Below, piece after piece: positions 37,310 through 49,229 of a DNA stretch of 64,000 nt. Within the stretch, counting starts at the first letter, position 1, and the number at the start of each line of letters is the position of its first letter. The translations under genes were made by a program, and so were the position numbers. Source of the DNA: Pholiota molesta (Eukaryota; Basidiomycota; Agaricomycetes; Agaricales; Strophariaceae); the NCBI GenBank assembly GCA_014925825.1, contig JACGCK010000011.1:682001-746000 (forward strand). Reading direction: 5' to 3'. The notes below the pieces were generated by a model that saw only the letters and a program-made list of their open reading frames with translations, had not been told where the DNA came from and ran no database searches.

Positions 37310-39526
37310 CACGTTGCCGCCTGTGCGGCGGTCTCGACAGTAGCATGTAAGGTTTAAGCGCTCGCTTGGTTAAAGTTTTCTTGTGGTGGTGTGAGGGATT
37401 CAAAACCTTATTCGATCATATATAGCGAAGCCGCCTTTCTCGATCAGTTGATCTGTGGAAGAGCAGAAGGGCGTGCAAACGTGCCAGCGTCATATGCCAT
37501 TTCTGATCTGTGTAGAAGTATCATAAGTAAATAATGGTTAACACTGCGTACTGAAGTTATCGTGCTTCACAAGACTGCTCACTCTCCATAACGGGACCGA
37601 AGCCATCCTGTTCCTGTACTTAAGGATAGCCGATGCTGCTGTACGTCGCGCACGACGGGACCGAGGGGCGACACACCGTCGTAGGGGCGGGAGCACGTTC
37701 GCACACGTCCGATACGCGGCGCGATTGCCCAAATCCCGGAATCTGATGCTGATCACCCAAAATAGCATCCGCTTGGCGCGATCGAGAGCATCTGCCCGCT
37801 CTGTGCCCAGCGTATTTGATATTGGGCAGGGGCGTTGGAGCTGAGCCCGCGTGCCTTTGGGCGTCTCGGCACTCCTATGTATGTTACTGGTACACAGTGA
37901 ACTACTTATTGGGCGTTCGTTGTGGGCCGCTTCAGTCGGTGTGGACATCACCCGGAAGGCTGAAGCGCGCGCCGCAGCGAACGTTTGCGTTAGCGCTGGT
38001 ATTGCGATGATCGAGATGATTTTTTTTTCTCGAAGTGTGCAACGGGGTTGTTTTTTTTTGATGAGCGACGGAGTGGTATAAGAAGATGGCGGGAACGGAA
38101 GGATGAAGATGGGTGAGTACAGGGATATCTCGATACCGTTGCACAGTGCGACAGTAGGTGAATCTACATACGATGATTGATATCCGGATGCATCATGATA
38201 GATTCAGACTGACGCAATCTAAGCACATTTTCCATCTATGTATGTAGTAAAACATTCCAGTTTATAACATCTCGAGAAGACATATCAAGCCTCGGAATAG
38301 AATCGTCGAGGCGAAAGAGAAAGCGTGAGCCAGATGGGGTCAACAAGACCTCGTAGGCACATGGGTTCCGTGTAATCCTAGAGTCTGTTGTTGATATCAA
38401 GTGCAATGTACAGAGGTAGTCCAAAGGCCGGCGGAAAGTAGCATGCTGTTGGAATGGAAACAGCTGGCCAGACAAGGCGAGGCAAGATGAGGCACCGAGG
38501 AAAAAGAGATGCTCAATGGCATGTTGCCTCACAATGACCGAAGCCATCCTTGTCGCACTATGATTTCTGACGTTGTAAGATCCACGATAGGAACAATGCA
38601 AAAGCATAGCAGACATCGCCCAAGAAGGAATTTTGTTTATACCTAGGGCGCCCGCCGTCTTCGTATATTCCGGCGATGATGGGTAAAAAAAACTAGGAGA
38701 ACAAAGAACTTTAGAAGAACGCAGCTAAGCACCTGCTCTTGCGCTAAATAAGAAATAGTGCCAAATTAGAGGTGTTGTCGAGTACCGAATCGGAAGAATG
38801 AGAATAGCTCGGAACGACGAGAAGTGCAAACCGGTGTTCTGAGTGATATCATCGCAGCCTTCCCGAATACAAAGGTCTGGTGAAAAGGTCCTTGGGTTGG
38901 GAAGGTTCAGCAGAAGCTAGAGTGCCAGAAGCCAAAGTGCGGTGGAGTGGAATCTGCGCAGTTCTGCACTGGTTACGAGTGTTGAGTAGAATCAGTAGAT
39001 GGGTGTCTGGGCGTTTACATACTGAAAAACAAAAATAGTATTTCGGTGAATGGGGAAGCATGTGCGCAGGGCCGTGTTGGGAGGGCGTGGACAAAAATAT
39101 ACCGGAATGGCTGTTGAATCTGCGAGATCTGGTACGCTGATATCTGCACCAGTAGTGATGGGATCGGTCTGGCCCGGGAGGGCTTACGGCGCAAGGGATT
39201 GGAAAAGGTTACGCGCCGTGAAAATATACAGGGAGTTGGCAGAGTTGGAAGCAAGACGCTGGGCAAGAGCTTGAAATCTTGAAAGCAAGGCCATGAGAGA
39301 TGTGCCACCTGGCCGCAGATGGTTGTCAGCGATGGCGCAGAGAGGATTGTGTGCAGTGGGCGGCATTGTGCAGAGCGGGGACAATAAGAGTGAGGGGTTG
39401 TTGAAGTGGCTTAGCGATCGGAGCTTGAAAAGGAAGCGAGCCAGGTTGATGTGGTGAATCTGAGCTGAGGGCAAGCTGTGCTGCCTCCTCTCCTTCTCCC
39501 CACCCCCTCCCGTCCCCGCGCCAACG

Positions 39527-42500
39527 ATGACCTCCGTCGCAGGTCGCAAAAAGTCCATCGTCTCCACCACCGGCCTCTACATCGACACCAACGCCAACAA
39601 CACTCTCCTCAACAAGGCCGCCTCCCAGTCCACCTCCCTCTACCAGCAATGCTCGTCCCTCAGGACCCGTCTCATGCGCATTCGCGGCTTCGCCCCTTAC
39701 TTTTCCATCGGCTCGTCCCCCGACTCCCGCCAGTCCACCGATCCCGTCACCCAGCTCTGGGACCTCTTCTCCACCGGCATCCCCCTCTGCTTTATCTTCG
39801 ACCTACTTCCTGAGGAAGCGGGCTTCAAGAAACTGAACAACTCCTCCTTCGACCCGGACGCCTATGAAGCAAATCCGGACAAGGCAAAGAAACATGCCAT
39901 CGCGCTTTTCGCGATGCAGATTCGAACCGACAAGGTTACTCAGAATATTCCTGGGTGCGAGCTCTTCACAATTACCGACCTATGGGACCGAAACTCTACG
40001 GATGGCTTGGTAAAGGTGTGTTTTTATTATTAACCGGAATATACATCGCATTACATCTTACATATGCTCCAAGGTCATTAACACCGTAACTGCCATCGTT
40101 AACCATCTACCGCCCGACGCATTTGAAGACTCTCCGCCATCCCCTCCTTCTGTGATGGAGAATCGGTCTATCGAGTCATTATCCGACACGCTGGTATCAC
40201 AGCCCACGAATCCCAAGGAATCGGCTCAGAATAATATTATCAAAGAGATGGTGGAGACCGAGCGCAAATACGTGCAGGATCTCGAAATTATGCAGGTAAG
40301 AACCGTGCTTATTCCTATTCTGGCAACCTCGCCCATGTTCATAATTGTCCTTCAGAAATATTCGACCGCCCTAGCGCAGGCGAACCTCATGGACCAAGAT
40401 ACCATCCATCACCTATTCCCCAACCTAAACAAGCTTCTTAATTTCCAGCGCAAATTCTTAATCCGACTCGAGAGCACAGCAGAGTTGCCTTGGCAAGAAC
40501 AACGGTGGGGGCAGCATTTCCTCGAAAGCGTGAGTCCTTGCTTCCCATATACCCTAACCGGCGTTCCCATTGTTCTCGCGCTCACGCCGTGCTTCTTCCG
40601 CCTTCTTTATTGTCCCACTATAGGAAGACGAATTCATCGTTTACGAGCCCTACTGTGCTAATTATACGAACGCAACGGAACTTATGCTTGCGAACGAGCA
40701 AAATCTAGTGGTAAGTCCAACTCTGTTTTCAACTCCTTCCCACCTATCGTTTCACACAACTGCCATGGCCATCACCCTGACAACTTACCGATCGGAAAAT
40801 ACCGAATGCTCACCAAACACTTGTCAACAGCCACTGAACCACTTGATCAATGTCAAGGGCGAGCTGCCCGGTTTACTTATCAAACCTATCCAGCGCATCT
40901 GCAAATATCCACTGCTGCTTGACGTACGTCTATTCCGCCTTTCTTGCGTTCCACGCAATTTTCATCTCTGACGGCATTGGTACGCATCGTTACATAGTCT
41001 CTTCTCAAGGCATGCTCGGCATCGACATATGCTCATTACGATGAGCTGAAACGCGGATCCGATGCTGCAAAGCGTATCACCGACAAGATCAACGAGGCAC
41101 AAAGGCGCGCCGAGAACGAGCAAACGGTCAAGAGCCTGTCTTCTAGAATCGACGACTGGAAGGGTCATCATCTTGCAAACTTTGGTGATCTCCTCCTCGA
41201 CGATCTCTTTGTGGTGACCAAGTCCGATATTGATCGGGAGTATCATGTCTTCTTGTTTGAGCGCATTATCCTTTGTTGCAAGGAAGCTTCTTCCCAGCCT
41301 GCTAGGGGAGCGAAGACCGGGAAGAATGGCTCCATCTTGAAGAAGCAGCCCACACCCCTTCCTCTTCAACTTCCCGGTGGCAATGGCACTCCGCAAAAGA
41401 ACACGCCGCTGCTATTGAAGGGACGTATATTCCTCGGAAATGTGACTCAGGCCGTCCCAGTTCCAGCACGGGCTTCGCCGAGTAAGATTTAGGTCCAGGC
41501 TGAATTGCATCATACTCGTTGCTAACGCCGTTTTGCTCCCGTAGCTATTGGGATCCCAACGCACTATCCTCTCGCGGTGTGGTGGAAGGGCGATGACGAT
41601 CTAGAATTTTTCACCCTTCGCTGCCGACGGGAAGACCAAATGCGCCAGTGGGAAGCTACTATCAACCGCCTAATCAAAGAGGCCGCCCAACGACGCGCGT
41701 TGGAACGCCCTAATACGGGCATGGCGCGCATCATCGCGGCCAACAGCACGAACCCTTCTCCGCAAGGGCGTGTTCAGAGTCAATCGCACAATTCAATGTC
41801 ATACAATTCAGGTTCTGTGTACTCGCAGGGCACACAAAGCTCGACGCTGCGCAACAGCCGTCCGAGTTACAATAACAACTATGATGACGACGCGAATTCA
41901 TACGGCACGAATAGTACATACGGTGCCGGCCCGCAAGGGTACCCTCCGCATGACGGCTTCGACATGGAGGAACCGGACGATGACGAACTCGAGGACTACC
42001 CCGTTACGACTTATTCACAATCTGGCCGAGGGACGCCCATCGGCTCGCGCAGGACACCCAATTCGTTCTCGATGCCGCCAGAACGCGAATCAATTGCAGG
42101 CTACGACAAGCCCCGCGCGGTCACTGAGGGCACCGACGGCCCCGTCATGGCGCAATGGCGAACGAACGGCCTGCCGCCTGTACCGTCTGCCGGGCTCCCA
42201 TCAGCGAACAGCGCGCTGCGCCCGATCACACCGCGCCTGAACTCGAACATGAGCGCGAACAGCTACAACTCGGACGCGAGCTTTGGGACCGGCGTGCCGC
42301 CCAAGTCCGCGTCGCGGCCGCAGCTGCGCAGCCAGTTCAGCTCGACGCGGCTGCGCACGGGAACGACGGCGGGATACGACACCGCGGCGACTACCTCGTC
42401 GGGGTCGACGACCACGGACTACCGCAAGCGCTCGGCGACGCCGACGCTGAACGTGAACAACCTGCAGGCGCCGACGGTCACGCGCTCGCGCAGCGCGAGC

Positions 42501-43079
42501 CAGCCGTCCGCGTACGTGCCGCTGCCGCCGAAAGCGGCCCCGCCGCCGATGCCCAGCGGCGCGGCGGCGTCGTCGCAGTGGGGCGGGCGCGAGCACCGGC
42601 CGCTGAACGGCGTGCCCACGAACGTGCCGAGCGGGAAGCGCGGGAGCGGGTCGAGCGAGTCCACGGGGGAGAGCTCGGACTACTCCCCGAACAGCTCCTC
42701 GCCGATCACGCCGTTCGGGTCGAGCGACTCGTCGCTCGGCGGCGTGGGCATCCGCAACTCGCGCTCGCACGGGAACTTTGACGGTGCAGGCGGGCACCAC
42801 CAGTACCAGCATCCGGCGCTGCCGCCGGTGAAGGTGAAGGTGCACTTCCACGAGGATATCTTTGTGATCCAGGTGCCGCGGATGACGGAGTACGACGATC
42901 TGGTGGAGAAGGTCGGGCGGAAGATCCGGCTATGTGGCCCGCGGAGAGACGATGGGCCGCTGCGCGTCAAGTACAGGGACGAGGACGGAGATATGGTGTC
43001 GCTGGGCTCGACGGAGGACGTGCAGATGGCGTTTGAGCAGTACCGACCGGGAGGGCAGGTTACTCTGTATGTTACATGA
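39527..43079 (+). CDS. CDC24: CDC24-type Rho guanine nucleotide exchange factor
   Basis: This gene encodes the activator of Cdc42 in polarity and hyphal growth. The start at 39527 gives MTSVAGRKKSIVSTTGLYID. Domains in order: an N-terminal CDC24 calponin-like region (SSLRTRLMRIRGFAPYFSIG, VTQLWDLFSTGIPLCFIFDL); a DH catalytic domain (IIKEMVETERKYVQDLEIMQ, then LFPNLNKLLNFQRKFLIRLE, ending in PGLLIKPIQRICKYPLLLD); a PH domain (LLLDDLFVVTKSDIDREYHV through FFTLRCRREDQMRQWEATI); a ~350-residue Ser/Pro/Gly-rich linker of high GC; and a C-terminal PB1 (VKVKVHFHEDIFVIQVPRM ... GQVTLYVT), where Bem1/Scd2-type scaffolds bind. About seven short introns lie in the first 2 kb; the last exon, from about 41545, is long and uninterrupted. 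The protein is roughly 1000 residues. The Asp/Glu-rich OPCA core (YRDEDGDMVSL) is present. Confidence 0.95.
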
Positions 43080-43100
43080 GTCTGCCCCCTTCTCTCTCGG

Positions 43101-43153
43101 CTCTCTCTCTCTCTGTCTCGACTCTTCTCCGTTCCTCTGTTTCTGTTTCTGTT

Positions 43154-43179
<26 letters not shown>
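43101..43179. repeat. (CT)n and TTTCTG-type simple repeat
   Basis: CT dinucleotide runs occur at 43101-43114 and about 43153-43179, separated by TCTGTT-like units. They start about 20 nt after the CDC24 stop. The opposite strand reads as an Arg-Glu repeat, which is a simple-repeat artefact. Confidence 0.9.
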
Positions 43180-43187
<8 letters not shown>

Positions 43188-43365
43188 CACTTCAAATCCT
43201 TATCATACTTGCATTATCATACCTTGCCGCTCCTAGCATCCGTGTCCCCCCAACAGACCTATCCCCTCCACACGCCCTACTCCAAAATTCACGACATGGT
43301 CTCAGTCGCATCTTTCCACATCTCAGCAGCACGGGACTCATCAATACACTCTCTTTGTCGGTTTC

Positions 43366-43380
43366 TTTTTTTTTTTTTTT
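43366..43380. repeat. Poly-T run (15 nt)
   Basis: A homopolymer of 15 T lies within the pyrimidine-rich 3' flank of CDC24. Confidence 0.9.
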
Positions 43381-44093
43381 GTCGTGGATTTTCCCCTGTT
43401 TCCTCGTCTCTCTTATGTATTACCGGTCTTGCCTCTATATTCCACTCTCCTTGATTAACGGTTTCGTTCTCTCGCCCTCCATTCGATTTTGCCCCCTACT
43501 TCACACACACACTTTTGTAGCTATTCCCTACATACAGGCTTAATCGCACACACGACCAGCACCCCTACGCTCCTTCCGCGCCATTCTCTTCCTACCTCTC
43601 GCTCTCCGCCTGCACTTTCCCCCCGTCTCTAATCCTCTCTTTTCTTCTCGCTACCTATCTAACTGTTATTTCGTCTTTCTTCCTTGGATCATTCGCCCTG
43701 GCAAGGCCGCCTTGTTGTTCATGGAGGAATCACTGTTCTATGTATAATTAAATAGAGAAATGCTACGGTTCGAAACCATATTTATGTTTGTGAGCCACTC
43801 TATTAAGCACTTGCATCAACTAGAGAATCAAATGATTCAGACTCGGAAGATTTCGAACCGTCATGATATGAACGCCTATACTCCAAACGCGAACAATTTA
43901 AACCATGTAAGTACAGATAAACGGTTTCATAGCTACAATCAGTACTACGCATTTTCTCCCCTCCCGAATTTGCTCACTTTGAGCAAGAATGTCGTAATCA
44001 ATAGATGCGCCTCCAACTCCAAAAACATATGTAGCTAATTCAAGTCCTTTTTCACGTAATTCTCTTCAAAGGTTGTCGGGCTGAATATTCAAT

Positions 44094-46250
44094 TCAGTCA
44101 TTGCTGAACCCGGTGATGCCAGTGAAGTTGTTGATGGGGCCTATTGGGGATAAACATTCGGGCATGATTATCAGAAGTAAATGAATTGGAATGCTTGCGT
44201 ACCTGCTGTTCCACCATCTACAACCAGATTAGACCAGTCCCAAGAGCCTAAAAGAGATATAATAGTAGTTCAGCCCTGCCCGGGTGTGAATTATAATCAA
44301 ACAGGCGACGCCCTCGCACCTTGGCAGGAGCCTACACCACAATTGACCGCTATTTTGTCTGCATTACTATCCACCATTAGCACCGACATAGGCGGCGCGA
44401 AATGGACGTCCTTCAAGCCCCAAGAATGCAACTGATCAATATTCTGCGATGCACAATGATGATTCGGGTATCATGATGATCCTCACCGTGATTATCACCC
44501 CATTTCCTGGGGTTTTAAGGGTGCTAGGATAGCTCTTGAATGACTGTTAGATCGTACACAGACGAAAGATCAGTGACTCACTTGATCAATGAGAACACCA
44601 AACTGACGGAGTCCAGTGCCAGTGTTGCCCTAAATATCCTTGATAAATTCATGAATAATACGTTGTGATGAAGAGCTTCGTTACAGAGTGAGTGATATTG
44701 CTGATAGTGCTGTTCGTAGATGTCGCATCAACTTTGATTCGTAGAGCCTGGTCACTATTTAGAATCGTCGCAGTCAACGATGAATAAAACCAATTCAAAA
44801 CGGTGGTCATACTTCTCTATGATAGTATTCCCGGATATCACTATTCCAGACACTACAACGTTAGAGGCGATAGATCCCTAATCATATTCATCAGGTTTCA
44901 AGAAACACGGGGAAGGAAAGATGGCAGAAAATGCGCACTATTGAGATACCATGGCCATTGATGCAGGTATTCCCTTGGAATACAATATTTGATCCTTTGT
45001 TGATAGCTAAGCAGTCGTCCTAAATAAGCGCCAATGAGCGAAGATGATCAGAAATATCAGAAATCTAAGGGAATACTTGATTATGAATCATACTTCATGA
45101 TTTAGAAGAAGACCATGGTCAGCGCGAATGATATGTAGGCAGACGAACTCGGCTTACCTGTTTTGAATTACTAGGTCGGTCGTGCTGCAGTCGAATCCAT
45201 CTGTGTTGTGGCCTGTCCCAAATTTAGAAAAGCAGGCTGCGCATTTCATATAGGATTGTGTACCTGCTGGCAGCCCATTGCTTTGATTATTTGGTACATC
45301 TCCTTGGGCTATAAGATGGGCATCAGGTCGAAAAGTTGTTTCTGGAGTCTCTAACTTACAGTTATCGATGATCAAGTTCGTCATGACCAAAGGAGCAGGA
45401 TTGGAGACTGAGTAAACACGGGAAGGTGAATTGACAACAGTGACATTCTTTAAGTATGTATCATCAGCGGCCAGAAAGCTAAATCTCCATATTCTGTCCT
45501 TACCGAATATATGCCAGATATTTTGATTCTGGTGGCAAAGCGGAGGAGGTTCAGTAAAAACAACGGAAATAATGAAGCCATTCATACTTCATCATTGGAG
45601 CTGGCTTTAATACCCCACCATTTCCACCCAATCCATCCTGTGTGCGTATAAATCATGAAGGCTTTGCAAAGAGGTCATTAAGATCCCACCCAATAAAACG
45701 GACCTCCCCCATCAAATAAATGACCATTGCCATTGACTTATGGTTATGCTTAGAACAAGACGGAGATAACCAAGATACTCCTTACAAGTGATTGACTTTC
45801 CGCTATCCATGCAATGTACGTCAATGTCGTTGATGTCTCTGGCGAGTGGCATACTTTACCTGACGGTGAAGAGCGGACCAGCCCAGCTCAGATTTCCGAA
45901 GAAGATATCTCCGTCTGCGAACAGTGATGCGATGTATGAGATGAAAATTAGCGTGAGGCTACTGAGCATGCAATACTTACTCATGTTTACCGTCGTACCC
46001 GTTTGTAAAGTTAGTGTCAATCCTGTCCGGCTGGCACCGTGAAGCTATTGAGATTTACGGTGGTGCATTGGACCGCGGTGGCCACGTCTATGTCTTTGAT
46101 CAGATACATAGCCACAGACGTCTACAAAGAAATGAACATACCATCGATGGAGTTGACAGTACCCACGCATGGCGTTGTAGCAGCCAACGCGGACATCCAT
46201 CTCCCATTCAAGGCCAGTACAGTGATGACGCTCAGCACTCGTTTGTACAT
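44094..46250 (-). pseudogene. Endopolygalacturonase (GH28) copy B, frameshifted
   Basis: This belongs to the pectin-degrading family that hydrolyses polygalacturonan. The start at 46250 gives a secretion-type N-terminus (MYKRVLSVITVLALNG). Exons then read DVATAVQCTTVNLNSFTVPAG, but one base is missing at about 46021-46030: the frame hits TGA, whereas adding a base restores TGLTLTLQTGTTVNM. Later exons are intact: [79 protein letters not shown] and a terminal GITGFSND with stop 44094-44096. All catalytic motifs (NTD, DD, GHG, RIK) survive, so the lesion is recent or a sequencing error. It has a 17-nt exon (45786-45802) and a 16-nt exon (45077-45092), the latter created by an intron absent from copy A. 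Confidence 0.75.
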
Positions 46251-47177
46251 CGTGTCAAACAGGTCGTTCCACAGCAACAACCATCATAGCGACAATCCTT
46301 TTAACAGATGACATGTGTGAATGAACCCTTGAAGAAAGTCGAAACATCGGCGGCCCGCGAGTCTATGTACACCCCATTCTCTGGACTGCGGGAATTATCT
46401 TTGAAGATGGAGCTGTCGTAGTCATGAGTCGGGTTTATTTTCGGCGAAACGCTGCCATCGAATGTTTGTCGGTCAAAAGCTAAGTATCCAGATTCCAGAT
46501 GGACAATGCAATAAATGACTTGGTGGTACAGTTATCCGTATGCGCGTTTATAGGCGGCTTTAGGAGCTGTGATCCCCTATGATGGTATGATTCCTTCAAG
46601 ATTCCTCGTAAAGGTTCTTCTTGATTCAATGAAGTTTATATAGCTTCGCGCGAGCACATGGTCATTGCCATCTGACCGGAAAAAAACCAATTTTTAGTAA
46701 CAGCATCACCGGCTCAAGTAGGGGTAAATAGAACTTACTTGGTCCGTTGAAGAATCGAGGTATTCATACCGTCTGTCGTGCGCGTTTTGAGCTCGGACCC
46801 TCGTCCTCCGAGTCAAATTATCTTCATCCTAAGACTACGAGATTATGACCCCACGCTGAGAAACTACTAGTTTCCGGGGAGCTATGCATATGAAACCTAG
46901 GAGGCGCCGGGGGAGAGCTGGAGACCCGACGATGACAATTGCAATGCAAGTATAAGTTCCAGTTCAAAGGTTTTCCGACGCGTCCGTGAGGTCAGTCATG
47001 CTGCGGAAACTTCCGAACCAATCACTGAACAGTTGATGGCCACTCTTGTCGAAAAACAGCTCAACCGGTCCCAGGATGTGACAAACGACTTGATATCAAC
47101 GGTTCACACTAAAATCCTACTACATACATACATAATTTCTTTCCATTTTGTACTCGAAGAAACCAGCCCCTTTCTGC
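46251..47177. other. Intergenic region between polygalacturonases B and A
   Basis: This is the 5' flank of copy B and the 3' flank of copy A. No additional exon resembling GH28 or another family is visible. Confidence 0.5.
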
Positions 47178-49187
47178 TCATTGGGTGTATCCCGTAATGC
47201 CAGCGAAATTGGTGATTGGACCTACACCCCAAAATAATCAGCCTCGATATGGTATTCGCGAAGCTAGAAATAAACACGAACCAGCGACACCTCCGGATGT
47301 CTTGAGGTTGGACCAATTCCAGGTTCCTGTAGGATATGGTATATACCTTTCTCTTTCATTCGTCGATAGTGGCCATCACATACCTGTGCAAGCGTTTGCG
47401 CCACAGTTGACAGCTACTCTGTCGGCGCCACTATTTACCGTTATGGTGGTGGTTGGAGCGACAAAGTTTATGCCCTAAACCGTAAGGGTAAGATATTTCT
47501 ATACTCTAGAGAGAAAGTTTCAATCTCACTGAAATGATGACACCTGTTCCTGGTGTTCCAAGAGTACTCGGATAGCTCTGAATATTGTTATAAGTATGTC
47601 GTTTGCGCCACGAAAGGTTCAATACATACTTCGTCAATAAGAATGCCGAATTGGCGCAAGCCAGTAGCGGTGTTTCCCTATTCGTGAAAGCCCTCAATGA
47701 TATGTACCACTAGAATGTTGAAAATTTTTACCGAATAAGTGATATTGGAAACAGTGCTTCCAGTAGATGCAGACTTGGTCTTGATGCGGAAGGCTTGGTC
47801 ACTGAAAAGAGAAAAAGAGATAAGACACATAAGCGACAATATGAATAACTAAAATGAGGAAAAAATCTTACTTGTTGGTGATAGTGTTTCCAGAGATGAC
47901 AACTCCGCTAACGGTTACATCAGAGTCGATGGATCCCTAAGGACTTTGTTGTACTTAATCTGCATATCATCGAATTATCCACTAGGACTCACAATTGAGA
48001 TGCCGTGTCCACCAGTGCAGGAATTTCCGCTGAAAACAATGTTGGTACCTTTGTTGACAGCGAGACAGTCGTCTTGGTTGTGAATTTGACTTTCAGGGAG
48101 AGTGAAAATGGGTTAGACGTTCGATTTTGAATTGTCGCATACCTGTTCTGAATTACAAGGTCGTTGGTGCTAACATCGAAACCATCGGTATTGTGGCCTG
48201 AATTTAAGAAAAACTTCGTTAGTTCACATTCAAATATTTGGGGAAACGACATATTGGCTTACCTGCGGAAGCGGTACCACTCTTAGAGTTGGGTGCATCA
48301 CCTTGAGCTAATAAAATAGAAGCTAATGAGCCAAAGCCTATGAAAAAATGTACGAAAACTAACAATTGTCGATGACCAAACCCGTCATCGTCAATGCAGC
48401 GGGGTTGGAGACTGAGTAGACACGCGCTGGTGAATTGACCACATGTACATTCTCGAAAGTGCCAGAGATTTTAATTCTCGGAGTAATTCAGTAAATCAAG
48501 TTGGCGGAAAATATGGATGAGATATACTTCATCATGGGATCTGGCTTCGTCGTACCGCCATTGATACCTTGACCGTCCTAGAGATGCGGTGATGCGTGAG
48601 AATAAAAAGCATATTCAAACGCAGGAGCGGTGCACACCCAGTAGAAGGGGCCTCCTCCGTCGAATTTGTGACCGTTTCCGTTGACTATATGCGCAGGTTG
48701 TTGGTGAGATATTAGTTTTGGAAAAAAATTGCGACCTTACATGTGATACCGGTACCGCTGGAATCCGGGTCGTCAGCAACTGTATCAGTGTATGTTTAAA
48801 AAGAAGCATAATTTTCTACCTAACGGTGAATAGTGGTCCAGCCCAACTCACGTTTCCGAAGCTGATGTCGCCAGCTAGTATACACAAGGAATATTAGTGA
48901 ACTCGGTTTCAACGGACGAGTTCAATTCAAAATTCACCCATGGTAACAGTCGTTCCGCTGGCCAAGCTCAGAGTTAAGCCTGAACCTGCGGGAACAGTGA
49001 ACCCATTCAGAGTGATGCTTGTGCATTTTACGGCAGCTGCAACATCTACAATTTTCGTCAATAAAACGCAAAACACACATTCTGGTGCGTAGAAATACTC
49101 ACCAGCAAGAGAGCTGATGGTCGCCGAGCAAGCAGCGTTGGCAACGGTGGCCCCAGCGAGAAGTAAGACGGAGACGATTGAAATCAT
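47178..49187 (-). CDS. Endopolygalacturonase (GH28) copy A
   Basis: This is a secreted pectinase and the best-preserved copy in the window. The start at 49187 gives signal peptide [18 protein letters not shown] with cleavage after ANA (mature [11 protein letters not shown]). A more upstream in-frame ATG at 49205 would spoil the signal. Many short introns join [38 protein letters not shown], a 17-nt exon (48741-48757) giving [23 protein letters not shown], and [19 protein letters not shown]. Catalytic motifs are [32 protein letters not shown] and RIKTK, giving the three Asp, the His and the Arg-Ile-Lys of GH28. The end is [13 protein letters not shown], then [13 protein letters not shown], stop 47178-47180. 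A TATA-like box lies 35-42 nt upstream of the ATG. Presumably it acts outside the cell on plant pectin. Confidence 0.92.
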
Positions 49188-49221
49188 TTTTTGTGAGGAA
49201 CACAAATTCAGACGGCCATGA

Positions 49222-49229
49222 ATTTTATA
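49222..49229 (-). promoter_or_regulatory. TATA-like box of polygalacturonase A
   Basis: On the minus strand this reads TATAAAAT, 35-42 nt before the ATG at 49187. Copy C has a comparable TATAATA at similar spacing. That spacing would leave a very short 5' UTR. Confidence 0.55.

Larger units (their letters stand above)
32613..39526. other. About 6.9 kb without a supportable gene
   Basis: Only short frames occur on both strands and none carries a motif I recognise. The part nearest 32612 (to about 32750) is upstream sequence shared with the pseudogene at 13.1 kb. Within the gap are the AGCGCT cluster (36665-36825), further GCGC-rich text near 35550-35580 and 37970-37995, a GTAT microsatellite near 37293-37309, and pyrimidine/purine-biased sequence before CDC24. 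A minus-strand frame at about 39184-39390 begins MPPTAHNPLC and could be a small exon, but it meets a stop. Decayed transposon or relic genes are possible. Confidence 0.5.
43080..44093. other. 3' region of CDC24 and flank of the polygalacturonase cluster
   Basis: This is strongly pyrimidine-biased for the first ~650 nt, with CT and T runs, consistent with a 3' UTR and terminator region. The 92-codon frame at 43760-44038 has no recognisable feature. Confidence 0.6.

Noticed and set aside
39184..39390. Possible small minus-strand gene beginning MPPTAHNPLC
   Set aside because: It meets a stop after about 60 codons, has no convincing splice continuation and lies in the CDC24 promoter region.
42155..42851. 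Two 200-plus codon overlapping frames in the CDC24 region
   Set aside because: They are other-frame readings of the very GC-rich linker of CDC24, with Arg/Ala-biased composition and no motif.
42930..43190. Arg-Glu repeat protein on the minus strand
   Set aside because: It is the translation of a CT simple repeat in the CDC24 3' flank.
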